From Pseudomonas sp. JM0905a (GTDB lineage Bacteria; Pseudomonadota; Gammaproteobacteria; Pseudomonadales; Pseudomonadaceae), in contig NZ_JACXBU010000003.1 of NCBI RefSeq assembly GCF_014700075.1, forward strand, positions 62,001 through 126,000: a DNA stretch of 64,000 bases, read 5' to 3'. The number at the start of each line of letters is the position of its first letter. Position 1 is the stretch's first letter. The notes under the pieces are model-generated. The model was not told where the DNA came from. It did not search any database and was given only the letters and a program-made list of their open reading frames with translations. Below, piece by piece: positions 8,875 to 17,698 of the stretch. The position numbers and the translations under genes are program-made.

Positions 8875-9960
8875 TTATTTGCTGGGCGAAGTGATCACCG
8901 TGGGAGCGAGCTCTGCTCGCGACTCCCCGGCAATCCCGCGTTCGCGAGCAGAGCTCGCTCCTACCGGAAGGGCTGAAGCGCGCACCCGGTAATTGGTGGT
9001 GACCAGCACCAGCAGCAGCAGGGCGCCGCCACCGTTGTGGGCCACCGCCACCGGCAGCGGCAGATGGAAGATCACGTTGCTGATGCCCAGGCCCACCTGC
9101 AGGCACAGGGCCGCCAGCAGCAACCCGGCCAAGCCTTTGAGCCCAGCGGCACGCAGCTGCCAGGCAAGGGCCAGCAGTACCAGGGTCACAGCCAGTGCGC
9201 CGAGGCGATGGGTCATGTGGATGGCGGTACGGGCGTCGCTGTCCAGTTGCCCGCCCAGGTAGTTGGGGCCGATGTGCTGGGTGAGGTGGAAGCCGTTGGC
9301 GAAGTCCATCGCCGGCCACCACTGGCCGTGGCAGGTGGGCAGGTCGACGCAGGCCACGGCCGCGTAGTTGGAGCTGACCCAGCCGCCGAGGCCGATCTGT
9401 CCGATCACCAGCGCCAGCCCCAGGGCCGCCCACAGCCGCAGCCGCTGCGGCAATTGCAGCGGCGGGAAGGCGTTGGACAGCCGCAGGCTCAGCAGCAGCA
9501 ACAGCGAGAGCGTGGTGAAGCCGCCCAACAGGTGCGCGGTCACCACCTGGGGCCAGAGCTGCAGGGTTACCGTCCACATGCCGAAAGCAGCCTGGGCGAC
9601 GACCACCGCCACCAGCAGCAGCGGCAGCTTCAGCGGCTGACCGTCACGGCCGCGCAGGCGCACGGCATGGATGGCCAGGCCGAGGATCACAAGGCCCAGG
9701 GTGCCGGCGAAGTAGCGGTGGACCATCTCGTTCCAGCCCTTCTGGGCCTCCACCGGCGCGTGGGGGAAATTGGCCTCGGCATGGGCGAGCTGGGCGTCGG
9801 TCTGCGGCACGCTGATGAAGCCGTAGCAGCCCGGCCAGTCGGGGCAGCCAAGGCCGGCGTGAGTCAGGCGGGTATAGGCGCCCAGCAGCACCACGACCAG
9901 CGCCAGCAAGGTGGCGAACAGGGCGAGGCGGAATCCGGGTCGGTTCTTGTAGGTATCCAC
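8875..9960 (-). CDS. ctaA: Heme A synthase (CtaA/COX15) with repeat-derived C-terminus
   Basis: Converts heme O to heme A by oxidising the C8 methyl group. It is an integral membrane protein of 361 aa in the COX15/CtaA family. The N-terminal motif YTRLTHAGLGCPDWPGC and conserved heme-ligand histidines in HRYFAG, HLLGG, HMTHR and AHNGG are present. The last part is odd: residues of about 334-353 are encoded by a 20-bp perfect inverted repeat of REP type, giving a low-complexity tail (GASSARERGIAGESRAEL) just before the stop. The catalytic core is untouched, so the enzyme is probably active. Confidence 0.93.
   Translation of the reverse strand: MDTYKNRPGFRLALFATLLALVVVLLGAYTRLTHAGLGCPDWPGCYGFISVPQTDAQLAHAEANFPHAPVEAQKGWNEMVHRYFAGTLGLVILGLAIHAVRLRGRDGQPLKLPLLLVAVVVAQAAFGMWTVTLQLWPQVVTAHLLGGFTTLSLLLLLSLRLSNAFPPLQLPQRLRLWAALGLALVIGQIGLGGWVSSNYAAVACVDLPTCHGQWWPAMDFANGFHLTQHIGPNYLGGQLDSDARTAIHMTHRLGALAVTLVLLALAWQLRAAGLKGLAGLLLAALCLQVGLGISNVIFHLPLPVAVAHNGGGALLLLVLVTTNYRVRASALPVGASSARERGIAGESRAELAPTVITSPSK
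8902..8962. repeat. REP-type inverted repeat inside ctaA
   Basis: A perfect 20-bp inverted repeat, GGAGCGAGCTCTGCTCGCGA at 8903-8922 with its complement at 8942-8961, is separated by 19 nt. The outer edges (cTACC/gTGGGAGC) match the GTAGGAGCGAGC...GCTCGCGA extragenic repeat common in Pseudomonas. Here it lies within the coding sequence, in frame. Confidence 0.88.
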
Positions 9961-9997
9961 AGCAGTCGCTCCTCACCTTTCCCGAGAAAGGGGTCGA

Positions 9998-10579
9998 TCA
10001 ACCGATATTGGAAAGCTTCAGCAGGTGGCGCAGGTCGTTGAGGATCTGCTTGCCCTTGGCGGTGCCGTCGTAACGCAGGACGAGGTTGCCGTGGGGGTCG
10101 ACGATCCACAGGCGGGCCCCCCCCAGGTTGTCAGTGGCCTTACCGTAGGTGACCGTGTCCAGGCCATAGCGTTTCAACTGTGGATATTCCAGTTTGAGCT
10201 TGTCGGCATAGTCCGCCGGCACATCGGCAGCCGCCAGGGAGTGGCTGGCGCGCGACGCATCGCGGCCCAGGCCGATGTGGATCTGCCGCGCCAGGTAGAC
10301 CATCTGCTGGCAATCGGCCTCACAGGCGCCCGGTGCGGTGACCAGCAATTGCCAGGTCTCCTGCGGCGCTGCGTTCTGGACGCCGATATCGGCGCTGGTC
10401 TGGCCGTTGCCGATCATGGCGCCGTGATAACTGCGGCCTTCCGGCACCCAGAAGCTGAATTTGTACATCGCGGTGGCGAGCATCATCGGGCCGATCACCA
10501 CCATCAGGATCAGCAGCAGCTGGATGCGCCCACGGCGGCGCGGCGGCGCGGCCTCAGGCATGGCGAGTGCTGGGTTCAT
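9998..10579 (-). CDS. Thioredoxin-like cytochrome oxidase assembly protein with CxxxC
   Basis: 193-aa membrane-anchored protein. The start at 10579 (MNPALAMPEA) has a GGAG ribosome-binding site and drops an out-of-family extension. One membrane span covers residues 20-38, and the rest is periplasmic. The C-terminal half looks like a thioredoxin fold, with the pattern LWIVDPHGNLVLRYDG and a CEADC pair (Cys86, Cys90). The C-x3-C spacing equals that of SCO proteins, not the CxxC of thioredoxins, so a role in CuA metallation is plausible. It overlaps surf1 by 26 nt. The equivalent in P. aeruginosa is an uncharacterised gene at the same place (recalled). Confidence 0.85.
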   Translation of the reverse strand: MNPALAMPEAAPPRRRGRIQLLLILMVVIGPMMLATAMYKFSFWVPEGRSYHGAMIGNGQTSADIGVQNAAPQETWQLLVTAPGACEADCQQMVYLARQIHIGLGRDASRASHSLAAADVPADYADKLKLEYPQLKRYGLDTVTYGKATDNLGGARLWIVDPHGNLVLRYDGTAKGKQILNDLRHLLKLSNIG

Positions 10580-11282
10580 TGTTGTTCTCCCGTCCTTTGC
10601 GCAATCCGAAATAAATGAACAGGCCAAGCAGGGCCGCCGCGAGGGTGAACCACTGCACGGCGTAGCCGATGTGTTTTTCCGGCCCCATGGCGACCACCGG
10701 CCAGTCGGTGCGGTAGGCCGCCGGGCCTTCCTCGAGACGGAGCTCCAGGGGCAGGCCGTTGCGGCCGAGGTGTTGCCAAAGGGCAGCGGCATCCACCTGG
10801 TTGACCAGTTGCGGCCAGCCGCTCGCTTGCAGGTGCTTGAGTTCGAACGCGGCCCCCGGCGGCACATAGGCCCAGGCAACCAGCGCCTGCTCGCCATCGG
10901 GGGTGGTGAAGGCCGGTGCGACGCGGCGATCCGGCCAGGGTAGCCAGCCACGGTTGACCAGTAGCCACTGGCCGCTGGCGCTGTCCTGGATGGGTTGCAG
11001 CAGCTCGACGCCGGCCTTGCCGTCACGGATGCGGCTGTCCAGCAGCAGGCTGTGGGCGGCGTCGAAATGACCATTCAGACGCACCCGCAGGTAGGCCGGA
11101 TCGGGGCTGGTGCGAAGGCGCTCGATATCGACAGGAGCGGCAATGCGACGGGCATCAGCGGCAGCCAGAAGTTGGCGTTTCTCTTCGGCGCGGGAGAGCT
11201 GCCAGAAGCCCAGCCCGAGCAGCACCGGCAGCAGGGCGAGCACCACCAGGGTGGGCGCCAGGCCGGGCCGGAAGGCGCTCAT
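10554..11282 (-). CDS. SURF1 family cytochrome oxidase assembly protein
   Basis: 242-aa inner-membrane protein needed for assembly of the heme a sites of aa3 oxidase in other bacteria. The SURF1 pattern is clear: an N-terminal span with LLGLGFWQLSRAEEKRQ, LNGHFDAAHSLLLDSRIRDGKAG, WLLVNRGWLP and a C-terminal span (IGYAVQWFTLAAALLGLFIYFG). The start at 11282 (MSAFRPG) matches family length. It is divergently arranged with the small DUF2909 gene. Confidence 0.92.
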   Translation of the reverse strand: MSAFRPGLAPTLVVLALLPVLLGLGFWQLSRAEEKRQLLAAADARRIAAPVDIERLRTSPDPAYLRVRLNGHFDAAHSLLLDSRIRDGKAGVELLQPIQDSASGQWLLVNRGWLPWPDRRVAPAFTTPDGEQALVAWAYVPPGAAFELKHLQASGWPQLVNQVDAAALWQHLGRNGLPLELRLEEGPAAYRTDWPVVAMGPEKHIGYAVQWFTLAAALLGLFIYFGLRKGRENNNEPSTRHA

Positions 11283-11351
11283 GGCCGCCGTCCGCGAGGC
11301 AGAACAGGGCTGGCTATACTGCAAAACATCCCCCTTCCCCCGGAGTCACGC

Positions 11352-11555
11352 ATGCTGAAAGCTGCGATCGTCCTCATGTTGCTTGCCACGGTGGTCAGCC
11401 TGTTCAGCGGCCTTTTCTTCCTGGTCAGGGACGAAGGACGCAGCTCCCGCGTGGTCAATGCGCTAACGGTTCGTGTAATCCTGACCGCCCTGACCCTGGC
11501 GCTCATCGCCTGGGGTTTCTACAGCGGCCAGTTCGTTTCCCATGTCACCTGGTAA
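11352..11555 (+). CDS. Twin transmembrane protein, DUF2909 family
   Basis: 67-aa protein with two membrane spans (residues 3-25 and 41-62) joined by a short polar loop (RDEGRSSRV). The start at 11352 is preceded by a purine-rich CGGAG. The family is found inside aa3 oxidase loci of gamma-proteobacteria, but its function is unknown. It is the only rightward gene in this otherwise leftward block, wedged between surf1 and coxC, so it needs its own promoter. Confidence 0.85.
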   Translation: MLKAAIVLMLLATVVSLFSGLFFLVRDEGRSSRVVNALTVRVILTALTLALIAWGFYSGQFVSHVTW

Positions 11556-11585
11556 GCCGGAAGCCCCCGCCTCCGGCCACCGCCT

Positions 11586-12473
11586 TCACAGCACGTAGAC
11601 GAAGGTGAACAGGCCGATCCAGACAACGTCCACGAAGTGCCAGTACCAGGCCGCCGCCTCGAATCCGAAGTGATGCTCGGGGTCGAAGTGGCCGCGCAGG
11701 ATGCGCACCAGCATCACCGTCAGGATTAGCGCCCCCATGGTCACGTGGGCGCCGTGGAAGCCGGTGAGCATGAAGAAGGTGGCGCCGTAGATGCCCGAAC
11801 CCAAGGTCAGCCCCAGTTCCTTGTAGGCGTGGATGTACTCCTCGGCCTGGAAGCCCAGGAAGGTCACCCCCAGCAGGATGGTCAGCGCCAGCCAGAGCTT
11901 GAGCGGACCGCGCTTGTTCTTGCGCAATGCATGGTGAGCGAAGGTCACGGTGAAGCTGGAGGTCACCAGCAGCAGGGTGTTGATCAGCGGCAGGTGCCAC
12001 GGATCGATCACCGCCTTGGGCGGCGGGAACAGCTTGGAATCCGGGTTGTTCAGCAGCGGCCAGGTGTATTCGAAGTTCGGCCAGAGCATGTTGGCGACAC
12101 CCTTGGCGCCCTCGCCGCCGAGCCAGGGACCGGCGAAGTGACGGATGTAGAACAGCGCGCCGAAGAAGGCGGCGAAGAACATCACCTCGGAGAAGATGAA
12201 CCAGCTCATGCCCCAGCGGAAGGAGCGGTCCATCTGCGGGCTGTAGAGACCGCCTCGGCTCTCGCGGATCACATTGCCGAACCAGCCGAACAGCATGTAG
12301 GCGACGATGAGCCCACCGACGAAGAAGATGATCGGGCCGTTTGAATCCGGGCGCGCGGCCTTGAGGTCGTTGAACCAGGTGCCCAGGCCGTAGACCGTGG
12401 TCAGCAGGCCGATGGTGGCGATAATCGGCCACTTGCTCTGGGCCGGGACGTAGTACTGCTCGTGACTAGCCAT
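11586..12473 (-). CDS. coxC: Cytochrome c oxidase subunit III
   Basis: Subunit III of the aa3-type terminal oxidase, 295 aa, with seven membrane spans. Characteristic stretches are MSWFIFSEVMFFAAFFGALFYIRH, HHALRKNKR and the C-terminal TGFHGAHVTMGALIL and AAAWYWHFVDVVWIGLF. The start at 12473 has an AAGGAG ribosome-binding site 10 nt upstream. It lies between ctaG and surf1, as in P. aeruginosa (coIII). Confidence 0.95.
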   Translation of the reverse strand: MASHEQYYVPAQSKWPIIATIGLLTTVYGLGTWFNDLKAARPDSNGPIIFFVGGLIVAYMLFGWFGNVIRESRGGLYSPQMDRSFRWGMSWFIFSEVMFFAAFFGALFYIRHFAGPWLGGEGAKGVANMLWPNFEYTWPLLNNPDSKLFPPPKAVIDPWHLPLINTLLLVTSSFTVTFAHHALRKNKRGPLKLWLALTILLGVTFLGFQAEEYIHAYKELGLTLGSGIYGATFFMLTGFHGAHVTMGALILTVMLVRILRGHFDPEHHFGFEAAAWYWHFVDVVWIGLFTFVYVL

Positions 12474-12498
12474 CGTTGTTGTTCTCCTTATCGGCCCG

Positions 12499-13050
12499 TC
12501 AGCCGTCATTCCTGGCGACTGGTGGCTTGCGGGCAGTGATATCGAACAGCGTGTAAGCGAGGGTCAGGTGATGCACATCGGCCGGCAGGTCACGGTCGAC
12601 GATGAAACGCACCGGCATCTCGATGCGCTGTCCAGGCTGCAGGACCTGCTGGGTGAAACAGAAGCATTCGGTCTTGTGGAAGAACGCCGCCGCCTTCGAC
12701 GGCGCCACGCTGGGAATGGCCTGGGCCGTCATCGGCTTGTCGGTGGGGTTGAAGGCAATGAACAGCATCTCGTTGCTCGCCCCCGGGTGCACCACCAGGT
12801 CATCCGCCTTGGGGCGGAATTCCCAGCTCATCCCCGCCGCGTTGGTGGCGAGGAACTGCACCCGCACCTGGCGCTGCTGGTCTTCGTTCTGCGCCCCCTC
12901 GTAGGCCGACCCGGTGGTCTTGCCGTTGATGCCGAAGGCCTGGCACATCACGTCATAGATCGGCACCAGGGCAAAACCGAAGGCGAACATCACCACCACC
13001 AGCAACAGCAGGCGCTGGATCAGGCGGCGAGTGCTCATTTCCCCGCTCAT
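12499..13050 (-). CDS. ctaG: Cytochrome c oxidase assembly protein CtaG (Cox11)
   Basis: Copper chaperone for the CuB site of subunit I, 183 aa. It has one N-terminal membrane span (residues 11-31) and a periplasmic immunoglobulin-like domain with the copper-binding ECFCFTQQ motif near residue 127. The position between coxA and coxC is conserved in proteobacteria. Confidence 0.95.
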   Translation of the reverse strand: MSGEMSTRRLIQRLLLLVVVMFAFGFALVPIYDVMCQAFGINGKTTGSAYEGAQNEDQQRQVRVQFLATNAAGMSWEFRPKADDLVVHPGASNEMLFIAFNPTDKPMTAQAIPSVAPSKAAAFFHKTECFCFTQQVLQPGQRIEMPVRFIVDRDLPADVHHLTLAYTLFDITARKPPVARNDG

Positions 13051-13051
13051 C

Positions 13052-14641
13052 TCATTTCACTTCCGGCGGTGTGGTGAAGGTGTGGTAGGGCGCCGGCGAC
13101 GGCACGGTCCACTCCAGGCCCTCGGCACCGTCCCAGGGCTTGGCCGGGGCTTTCTTGCCGCCACGGATGCACTTGATGACGATGAACAGGAAGAGGAACT
13201 GGGTGGCGCCGAAGGTGAACGCGCCGATGGACGAGATCATGTTGAAGTCGGCGAACTGCAGGTTGTAGTCCGGAATCCGCCGCGGCATGCCCGCCAGCCC
13301 CACGAAGTGCATGGGGAAGAACGCCATGTTCATGCCGATGAAGCTCATCCAGAAGTGCAGCTTGCCGAGGGTTTCGTCGTACATGTGGCCAGTCCACTTC
13401 GGCAGCCAGTAGTAGGCCGAGGCGAAGATGCCGAAGATGGCGCCGGGCACCAGCACGTAGTGGAAGTGAGCCACCACGAAGTAGGTGTCGTGGTACTGGA
13501 AGTCCGCCGGGGCGATGGCCAGCATCAGGCCGGAGAAGCCGCCGATGGTGAAAAGGATGACGAAGGCCACGGCGAACAGCATGGGCGTCTCGAAGGTCAG
13601 CGAGCCTTCCCACATGGTGGTCACCCAGTTGAACACCTTCACCCCGGTGGGTACGGCGATCAGCATGGTGGCGAACATGAAGAACAGCTCACCGGTCAGC
13701 GGGATGCCCACGGTGAACATGTGGTGCGCCCAGACGATGAAGGACAGGAAGGCGATGGACGCGGTGGCGTAGACCATCGAGGTGTAGCCGAACAGCGGCT
13801 TGCGGCTGAAGGCCGGGATGATCGAGCTGACCGCACCGAAGGCGGGCAGGATCATGATGTACACCTCGGGGTGGCCGAAGAACCAGAACACGTGCTGGAA
13901 CAGCACCGGGTCGCCACCACCGGCAGCACTGAAGAAGCTGGTGCCGAAGTGGATGTCCATCAGCATCATGGTCACGCAGCCGGCCAGCACCGGCATCACC
14001 GCGATCAGCAGGAAGGCGGTGATCAGCCAGGTCCAGACGAACAGCGGCATCTTCATCAGGGTCATGCCCGGGGCGCGCAGGTTGAGGATGGTGGCGATCA
14101 CGTTGATCGCGCCCATGATCGAGCTGATGCCCATCAGGTGGATGGCGAAGATGAAGTAGGTGACGCTCTCCGGTGCGTAGGTGGTCGATAGCGGCGCGTA
14201 GAAGGTCCAGCCGAAGTTCGGTCCGCCACCTGCGCTGAACAGGGTGCTGACCAGCAGACCGAAGGCCGCCGGCAGCAGCCAGAAGCTGAAGTTGTTCATA
14301 CGCGGCAGGGCCATGTCCGGCGCGCCGATCATCAGCGGGATCATCCAGTTGGCGAGGCCGACGAAAGCCGGCATTACCGCGCCGAACACCATGATCAGGC
14401 CGTGCATGGTGGTCATCTGGTTGAAGAATTCCGGCTGCACGATCTGCAGGCCGGGCTGGAACAGCTCGGCGCGGATCACCATCGCCATCGAGCCCCCCAG
14501 CAGGAAGGCGGCGAAGCTGAACCACAGGTACATCGTGCCGATGTCCTTGTGGTTGGTGGTCAGCACCCAGCGCATCAGGCCCTTGGCCGGGCCGTGGTGG
14601 TGATCATGCCCGGCATGATCGTGATCGATCACTGCACTCAT
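13052..14641 (-). CDS. coxA: Cytochrome c oxidase subunit I (aa3 type)
   Basis: Catalytic subunit of the aa3 oxidase, holding heme a, heme a3 and CuB. The start at 14641 (MSAVIDHDHAGHDHHHG) is chosen over two upstream ATGs for its GGAG site; it gives 529 aa, close to the P. aeruginosa protein. Twelve spans are expected. The ligand motifs are visible: TMHGLIMVFG (heme a His), WFFGHPEVYIMILPAFG (CuB His and cross-linked Tyr), HHMFTVG (CuB His pair) and YFVVAHFHYVLVPGA (heme a3 and a His). The N-terminal His-rich segment is unusual, but the start is supported. Confidence 0.97.
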   Translation of the reverse strand: MSAVIDHDHAGHDHHHGPAKGLMRWVLTTNHKDIGTMYLWFSFAAFLLGGSMAMVIRAELFQPGLQIVQPEFFNQMTTMHGLIMVFGAVMPAFVGLANWMIPLMIGAPDMALPRMNNFSFWLLPAAFGLLVSTLFSAGGGPNFGWTFYAPLSTTYAPESVTYFIFAIHLMGISSIMGAINVIATILNLRAPGMTLMKMPLFVWTWLITAFLLIAVMPVLAGCVTMMLMDIHFGTSFFSAAGGGDPVLFQHVFWFFGHPEVYIMILPAFGAVSSIIPAFSRKPLFGYTSMVYATASIAFLSFIVWAHHMFTVGIPLTGELFFMFATMLIAVPTGVKVFNWVTTMWEGSLTFETPMLFAVAFVILFTIGGFSGLMLAIAPADFQYHDTYFVVAHFHYVLVPGAIFGIFASAYYWLPKWTGHMYDETLGKLHFWMSFIGMNMAFFPMHFVGLAGMPRRIPDYNLQFADFNMISSIGAFTFGATQFLFLFIVIKCIRGGKKAPAKPWDGAEGLEWTVPSPAPYHTFTTPPEVK

Positions 14642-14670
14642 GTCAGTCTCCATATAGGCCGGTGTCTTCT

Positions 14671-15798
14671 TCATTGGCTTTCCGCCTGTTTCAGGGCCAG
14701 CACTTCCTTCGGCGTCACCATGTCCCCGGTGTTGTTGCCCCAGGAATTGCGCTCGTAGGTAATGACGGCGGCGATATCGACTTCGGACAACTGCTTGCCG
14801 AAGGCGGCCATGGCAGTGCCCTGCTTGCCGTGGAAGACAATGCCGAGGTGATCGGCCTTGGGACCGGTGGCGATCTTCGAACCCTTGAGTGCGGGGAACA
14901 TGGGCGGCAGGCCCTGGCCCTCGGCCTGGTGACAGGCGGCGCAGGTGGTGTGGTAGACCTTGTCACCCCGCGCGACCAGTTCCTCCAGGGTCCAATCCTT
15001 GTCGGTCAGCTCCTTCTGCTTGGCAGTCTCTTCCTTGCGGGCCGCCAGCCACTTGGCGAAGTCCTCCTGAGACTTGGCCTCGACCACGATGGGCATGAAA
15101 CCGTGGTCCTTGCCGCACAGCTCGGTGCACTGGCCACGGTAGATGCCGGGCTTCTCGATGCGCGTCCAGGATTCGTTGACGAAGCCGGGAATGGCGTCCT
15201 TCTTCACCGCCAGCGCCGGCACCCACCAGGAGTGGATCACGTCGGCGGCGGTGATCAGGAAGCGCACCTTGGTACCCACCGGCACCACCAGCGGTTGGTC
15301 GACTTCCAGCAGGTAGTGCTCGTCCTTCGGCGCCTTGTTGTGGATCTGGTCAGCAGGCGTGGCCAGGTTGCTGAAGAACTCCACGTCCTGGCCCAGGTAC
15401 TTGTAGTGCCATTTCCACTGGTAGCCAGTGATCTGCACGTCCAGCCCGGATTCGGAGGTGTCGTAGATATCTATCAGGGTCTTGGTCGCCGGCACCGCCA
15501 TCAGCACGAGGATGACGAAGGGCACGACGGTCCAGAGGATTTCAACCGTGGTGCTCTCATGGAAGTGCGCCGGCTGCTGGCCGGTGGAGCGGCGGTGGAT
15601 GATCATCGACCAGAACATGGCACCGAAGACCAGTACGCCGATAACGACGCAGATCCAGAAGATGGTCATGTGCAGATCGAAAACGGTGCGGCTGACCTCG
15701 GTTGCACCAGGCGCCATGTTGACTGTCCAGGCAGCCTCCACCTGGCTGAGAACAGACAGCAGCAGGAGTCCCATCCAGACTCGTGGATGTCGCATCAT
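14671..15798 (-). CDS. coxB: Cytochrome c oxidase subunit II with fused cytochrome c
   Basis: 375-aa subunit II. It has a signal sequence (residues 1-22), two membrane spans and a cupredoxin domain with the CuA ligands His189, Cys224, Cys228 and His232 (CTELCGKDHGF). A C-terminal class I cytochrome c domain follows, with heme-binding CAACH at 286-290. This is the caa3-like layout also found in P. aeruginosa CoxB. It is the first gene of the leftward oxidase operon, preceded by an RpoS-like promoter. Confidence 0.96.
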   Translation of the reverse strand: MMRHPRVWMGLLLLSVLSQVEAAWTVNMAPGATEVSRTVFDLHMTIFWICVVIGVLVFGAMFWSMIIHRRSTGQQPAHFHESTTVEILWTVVPFVILVLMAVPATKTLIDIYDTSESGLDVQITGYQWKWHYKYLGQDVEFFSNLATPADQIHNKAPKDEHYLLEVDQPLVVPVGTKVRFLITAADVIHSWWVPALAVKKDAIPGFVNESWTRIEKPGIYRGQCTELCGKDHGFMPIVVEAKSQEDFAKWLAARKEETAKQKELTDKDWTLEELVARGDKVYHTTCAACHQAEGQGLPPMFPALKGSKIATGPKADHLGIVFHGKQGTAMAAFGKQLSEVDIAAVITYERNSWGNNTGDMVTPKEVLALKQAESQ

Positions 15799-16184
15799 TG
15801 CGGGTTCCCCTTCTCGTTCTTGTTATCCCGCCGGCTGGGCCAACGGCTTGGGGACGGCTGCCCGGACTACCAAACTCGGACCGCCGACCTCGGCACGCAG
15901 GTGCACAGTCGGGTTCCATCAGGTAATGCCTTTCGAGTCGGAGTATAGACAGGGACTTCGGGTGCGCAACGCGACCGAAGAAATGGCTGAAGGCGCGTAA
16001 GCCTTGTCCTAAACGCCACGGCTGGCGTGGGTTGCAAGCAGATGGCAAAGTGCTGTTATAGCCCGCCCGAATAAACGCCAGGCAATTATGACGATCCGGT
16101 CTTAGCAGTTCCGCTGAGCGAGCTAAGGTCTTGTCTTCAACTTTTCATTCACCTGCAACCGCCATGTCCTTTTCAGGAGCAGTC
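15799..16184. other. Intergenic region between coxB and divergent hypothetical gene
   Basis: 386 bases with no supported gene; it should hold the divergent promoters of the cox operon and the 16185 gene. The only recognisable signal is the RpoS-like -10 described separately. An AT-rich stretch at about 16050-16160 could hold the rightward promoter, but no clear -35/-10 pair stands out. Confidence 0.6.
15942..15948 (-). promoter_or_regulatory. RpoS-type extended -10 for the coxBA operon
   Basis: On the minus strand the sequence TCTATACT matches the sigma-S preference (C upstream of TATACT). It lies about 145 nt before the coxB start. Known biology fits: aa3 oxidase of P. aeruginosa is induced by RpoS on starvation. 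The transcription start is not mapped. Confidence 0.5.
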
Positions 16185-16844
16185 ATGAACACCGCCGCAC
16201 TGCGCGAACTCATCCAGCGCGCCCTCCAGAACGAAGTCGCCTCCTCCCAACTGACCCGGATACTGGAAGCCCAGGTCGCCAGCCTGCACCCCGCCATTCG
16301 TCTGCCGGTAGACGATGCCCAGGGCGTGCTCGCCCGTTTCATCGCCGCCTATGTGGAACAGGTCCCGGACGTGCTGGATGCCGCCGCCAATGTCGCCCGT
16401 GAAGCCGGGATCGAAGCCTGCATCAAGCCGGTGCTCAAGGTCGCCGAGCAGTTCTTCCTGCAGCCCCCGGCCCTGATGGCCGGTCACGAAGGCCTCGAGG
16501 GCTTGCTCGACGAGGCCTACCTGGCCCATCGCCTGGTGGAAGAGGTCAATGACCGCTACATCGTGCACTTCGGCCAGCCGCTGATTCCGCTGGATACCAC
16601 AGTGGCCAACCTGATCGCCCACCAACTGATCGGCGAGCCTTTCGCCAACCAACTGGACGAAGCCGTACACCATGCCGTGGACGGCCTGCTGGACGACGAG
16701 GTGTTCAGCCAGCCCTCGGCCCAGGCCTATCGCCAGCAACTTCACGACCCCAAGGTGGAGGAAGCCTGGAAACGCTGGCCGTGCATGTCCCAGCAACTGG
16801 GCGTCGGACTGGAACTGAACCAGGGCCAACGTTCTGCCGGCTGA
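16185..16844 (+). CDS. Conserved hypothetical protein
   Basis: 219-aa soluble protein of unknown function. The start at 16185 (MNTAALRELIQRALQ) has an AGGAG site 6 nt upstream; earlier ATGs lack one. It is mostly alpha-helical and acidic, with no signal peptide, membrane span or recognisable catalytic motif. It is monocistronic and ends in a strong terminator. The same position between coxB and a beta-carbonic anhydrase is held by PA0104 in P. aeruginosa (recalled), but a sulfate permease gene that I recall between them there is missing. Confidence 0.8.
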   Translation: MNTAALRELIQRALQNEVASSQLTRILEAQVASLHPAIRLPVDDAQGVLARFIAAYVEQVPDVLDAAANVAREAGIEACIKPVLKVAEQFFLQPPALMAGHEGLEGLLDEAYLAHRLVEEVNDRYIVHFGQPLIPLDTTVANLIAHQLIGEPFANQLDEAVHHAVDGLLDDEVFSQPSAQAYRQQLHDPKVEEAWKRWPCMSQQLGVGLELNQGQRSAG

Positions 16845-16849
16845 ATGAA

Positions 16850-16876
16850 AAAGGGGCTGCACCGGCAGCCCCTTTT
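16850..16876. terminator. Bidirectional terminator
   Basis: The stem AAGGGGCTGC-accg-GCAGCCCCTT is flanked by A- and T-runs, so it can serve both the rightward hypothetical gene and the leftward carbonic anhydrase gene that converge here. Confidence 0.9.
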
Positions 16877-16880
16877 TTCA

Positions 16881-17588
16881 TCAATCCGCCTGGTAGCGCG
16901 GCCGCGGCGTGGCCATCGGCAGCGGACCGTCACCAATCACGCGGAAGCGCCCCTGCTCGGCGTCGTAGGCCTTGATGACGGACGTCTCGATGTCATAGAC
17001 CCAGCCGTGGATGAACAACTGGCCGCTGGCCAGGCGCGCCGCCACCGAGGGGTGGGTGCGCAGGTGGTCGAGCTGGGCCACCACGTTCTCTTCGGTGAGT
17101 ACTGCCAGAGACTCGTGGCTGGCACAGCCGCAGTTTTCCTGGACCACCACCTTGGCCACCTCGGCATGGCGCAGCCAAGCCTTTACGGTGGGCATGCGCT
17201 CCAGCGTCTGCGGGTCCATCACCGCCTTCATGGCGCCACAGTCGGAGTGCCCGCAGATGATGATGTGGTGCACGCCGAGGGCCATCACCGCGAACTCGAT
17301 GGCCGTCGACACGCCGCCGTTCATCTGGCCGTAAGGCGGCACCACGTTGCCGACGTTACGGGTGACGAACAGGTCGCCCGGCGAGCTCTGGGTGATCAGT
17401 TCGGGCACGATGCGCGAGTCGGCGCAGGTGATGAACATCGCGCGGGGTTTCTGTTCATGGGCGAGCTTCTTGAACAGTTCTTCCTGTTGCGGGAAGACTT
17501 CGTCGCGGAACCGCTGGAAGCCCTCGACTATGTTCCGCAGGGCTTCTTCGGCGCTTTCACTGCCCAGCTTGTCGTGCTCGTTGCTCAT
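16881..17588 (-). CDS. Beta-class carbonic anhydrase
   Basis: Zinc enzyme interconverting CO2 and bicarbonate, 235 aa. The zinc ligands and dyad are in CADSRIVP (Cys55, Asp57, Arg59) and GHSDCGAM (His114, Cys117), with the family RNVGNVVPP motif at 78-86. The start at 17588 (MSNEHDKLG) has a GAGG ribosome-binding site. It is monocistronic. P. aeruginosa has three beta-CAs, and this matches the one near the cox locus (PA0102, recalled). Confidence 0.93.
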   Translation of the reverse strand: MSNEHDKLGSESAEEALRNIVEGFQRFRDEVFPQQEELFKKLAHEQKPRAMFITCADSRIVPELITQSSPGDLFVTRNVGNVVPPYGQMNGGVSTAIEFAVMALGVHHIIICGHSDCGAMKAVMDPQTLERMPTVKAWLRHAEVAKVVVQENCGCASHESLAVLTEENVVAQLDHLRTHPSVAARLASGQLFIHGWVYDIETSVIKAYDAEQGRFRVIGDGPLPMATPRPRYQAD

Positions 17589-17698
17589 GCTGCCAACCTC
17601 GGTCATCGTAGGAATTGTCTGTTATGCCGCCCATTATCCACGTATTGCCGGCATTTGAATTCCTACAGGACTGTCGTTACAACCCTCCGAGTCACACT

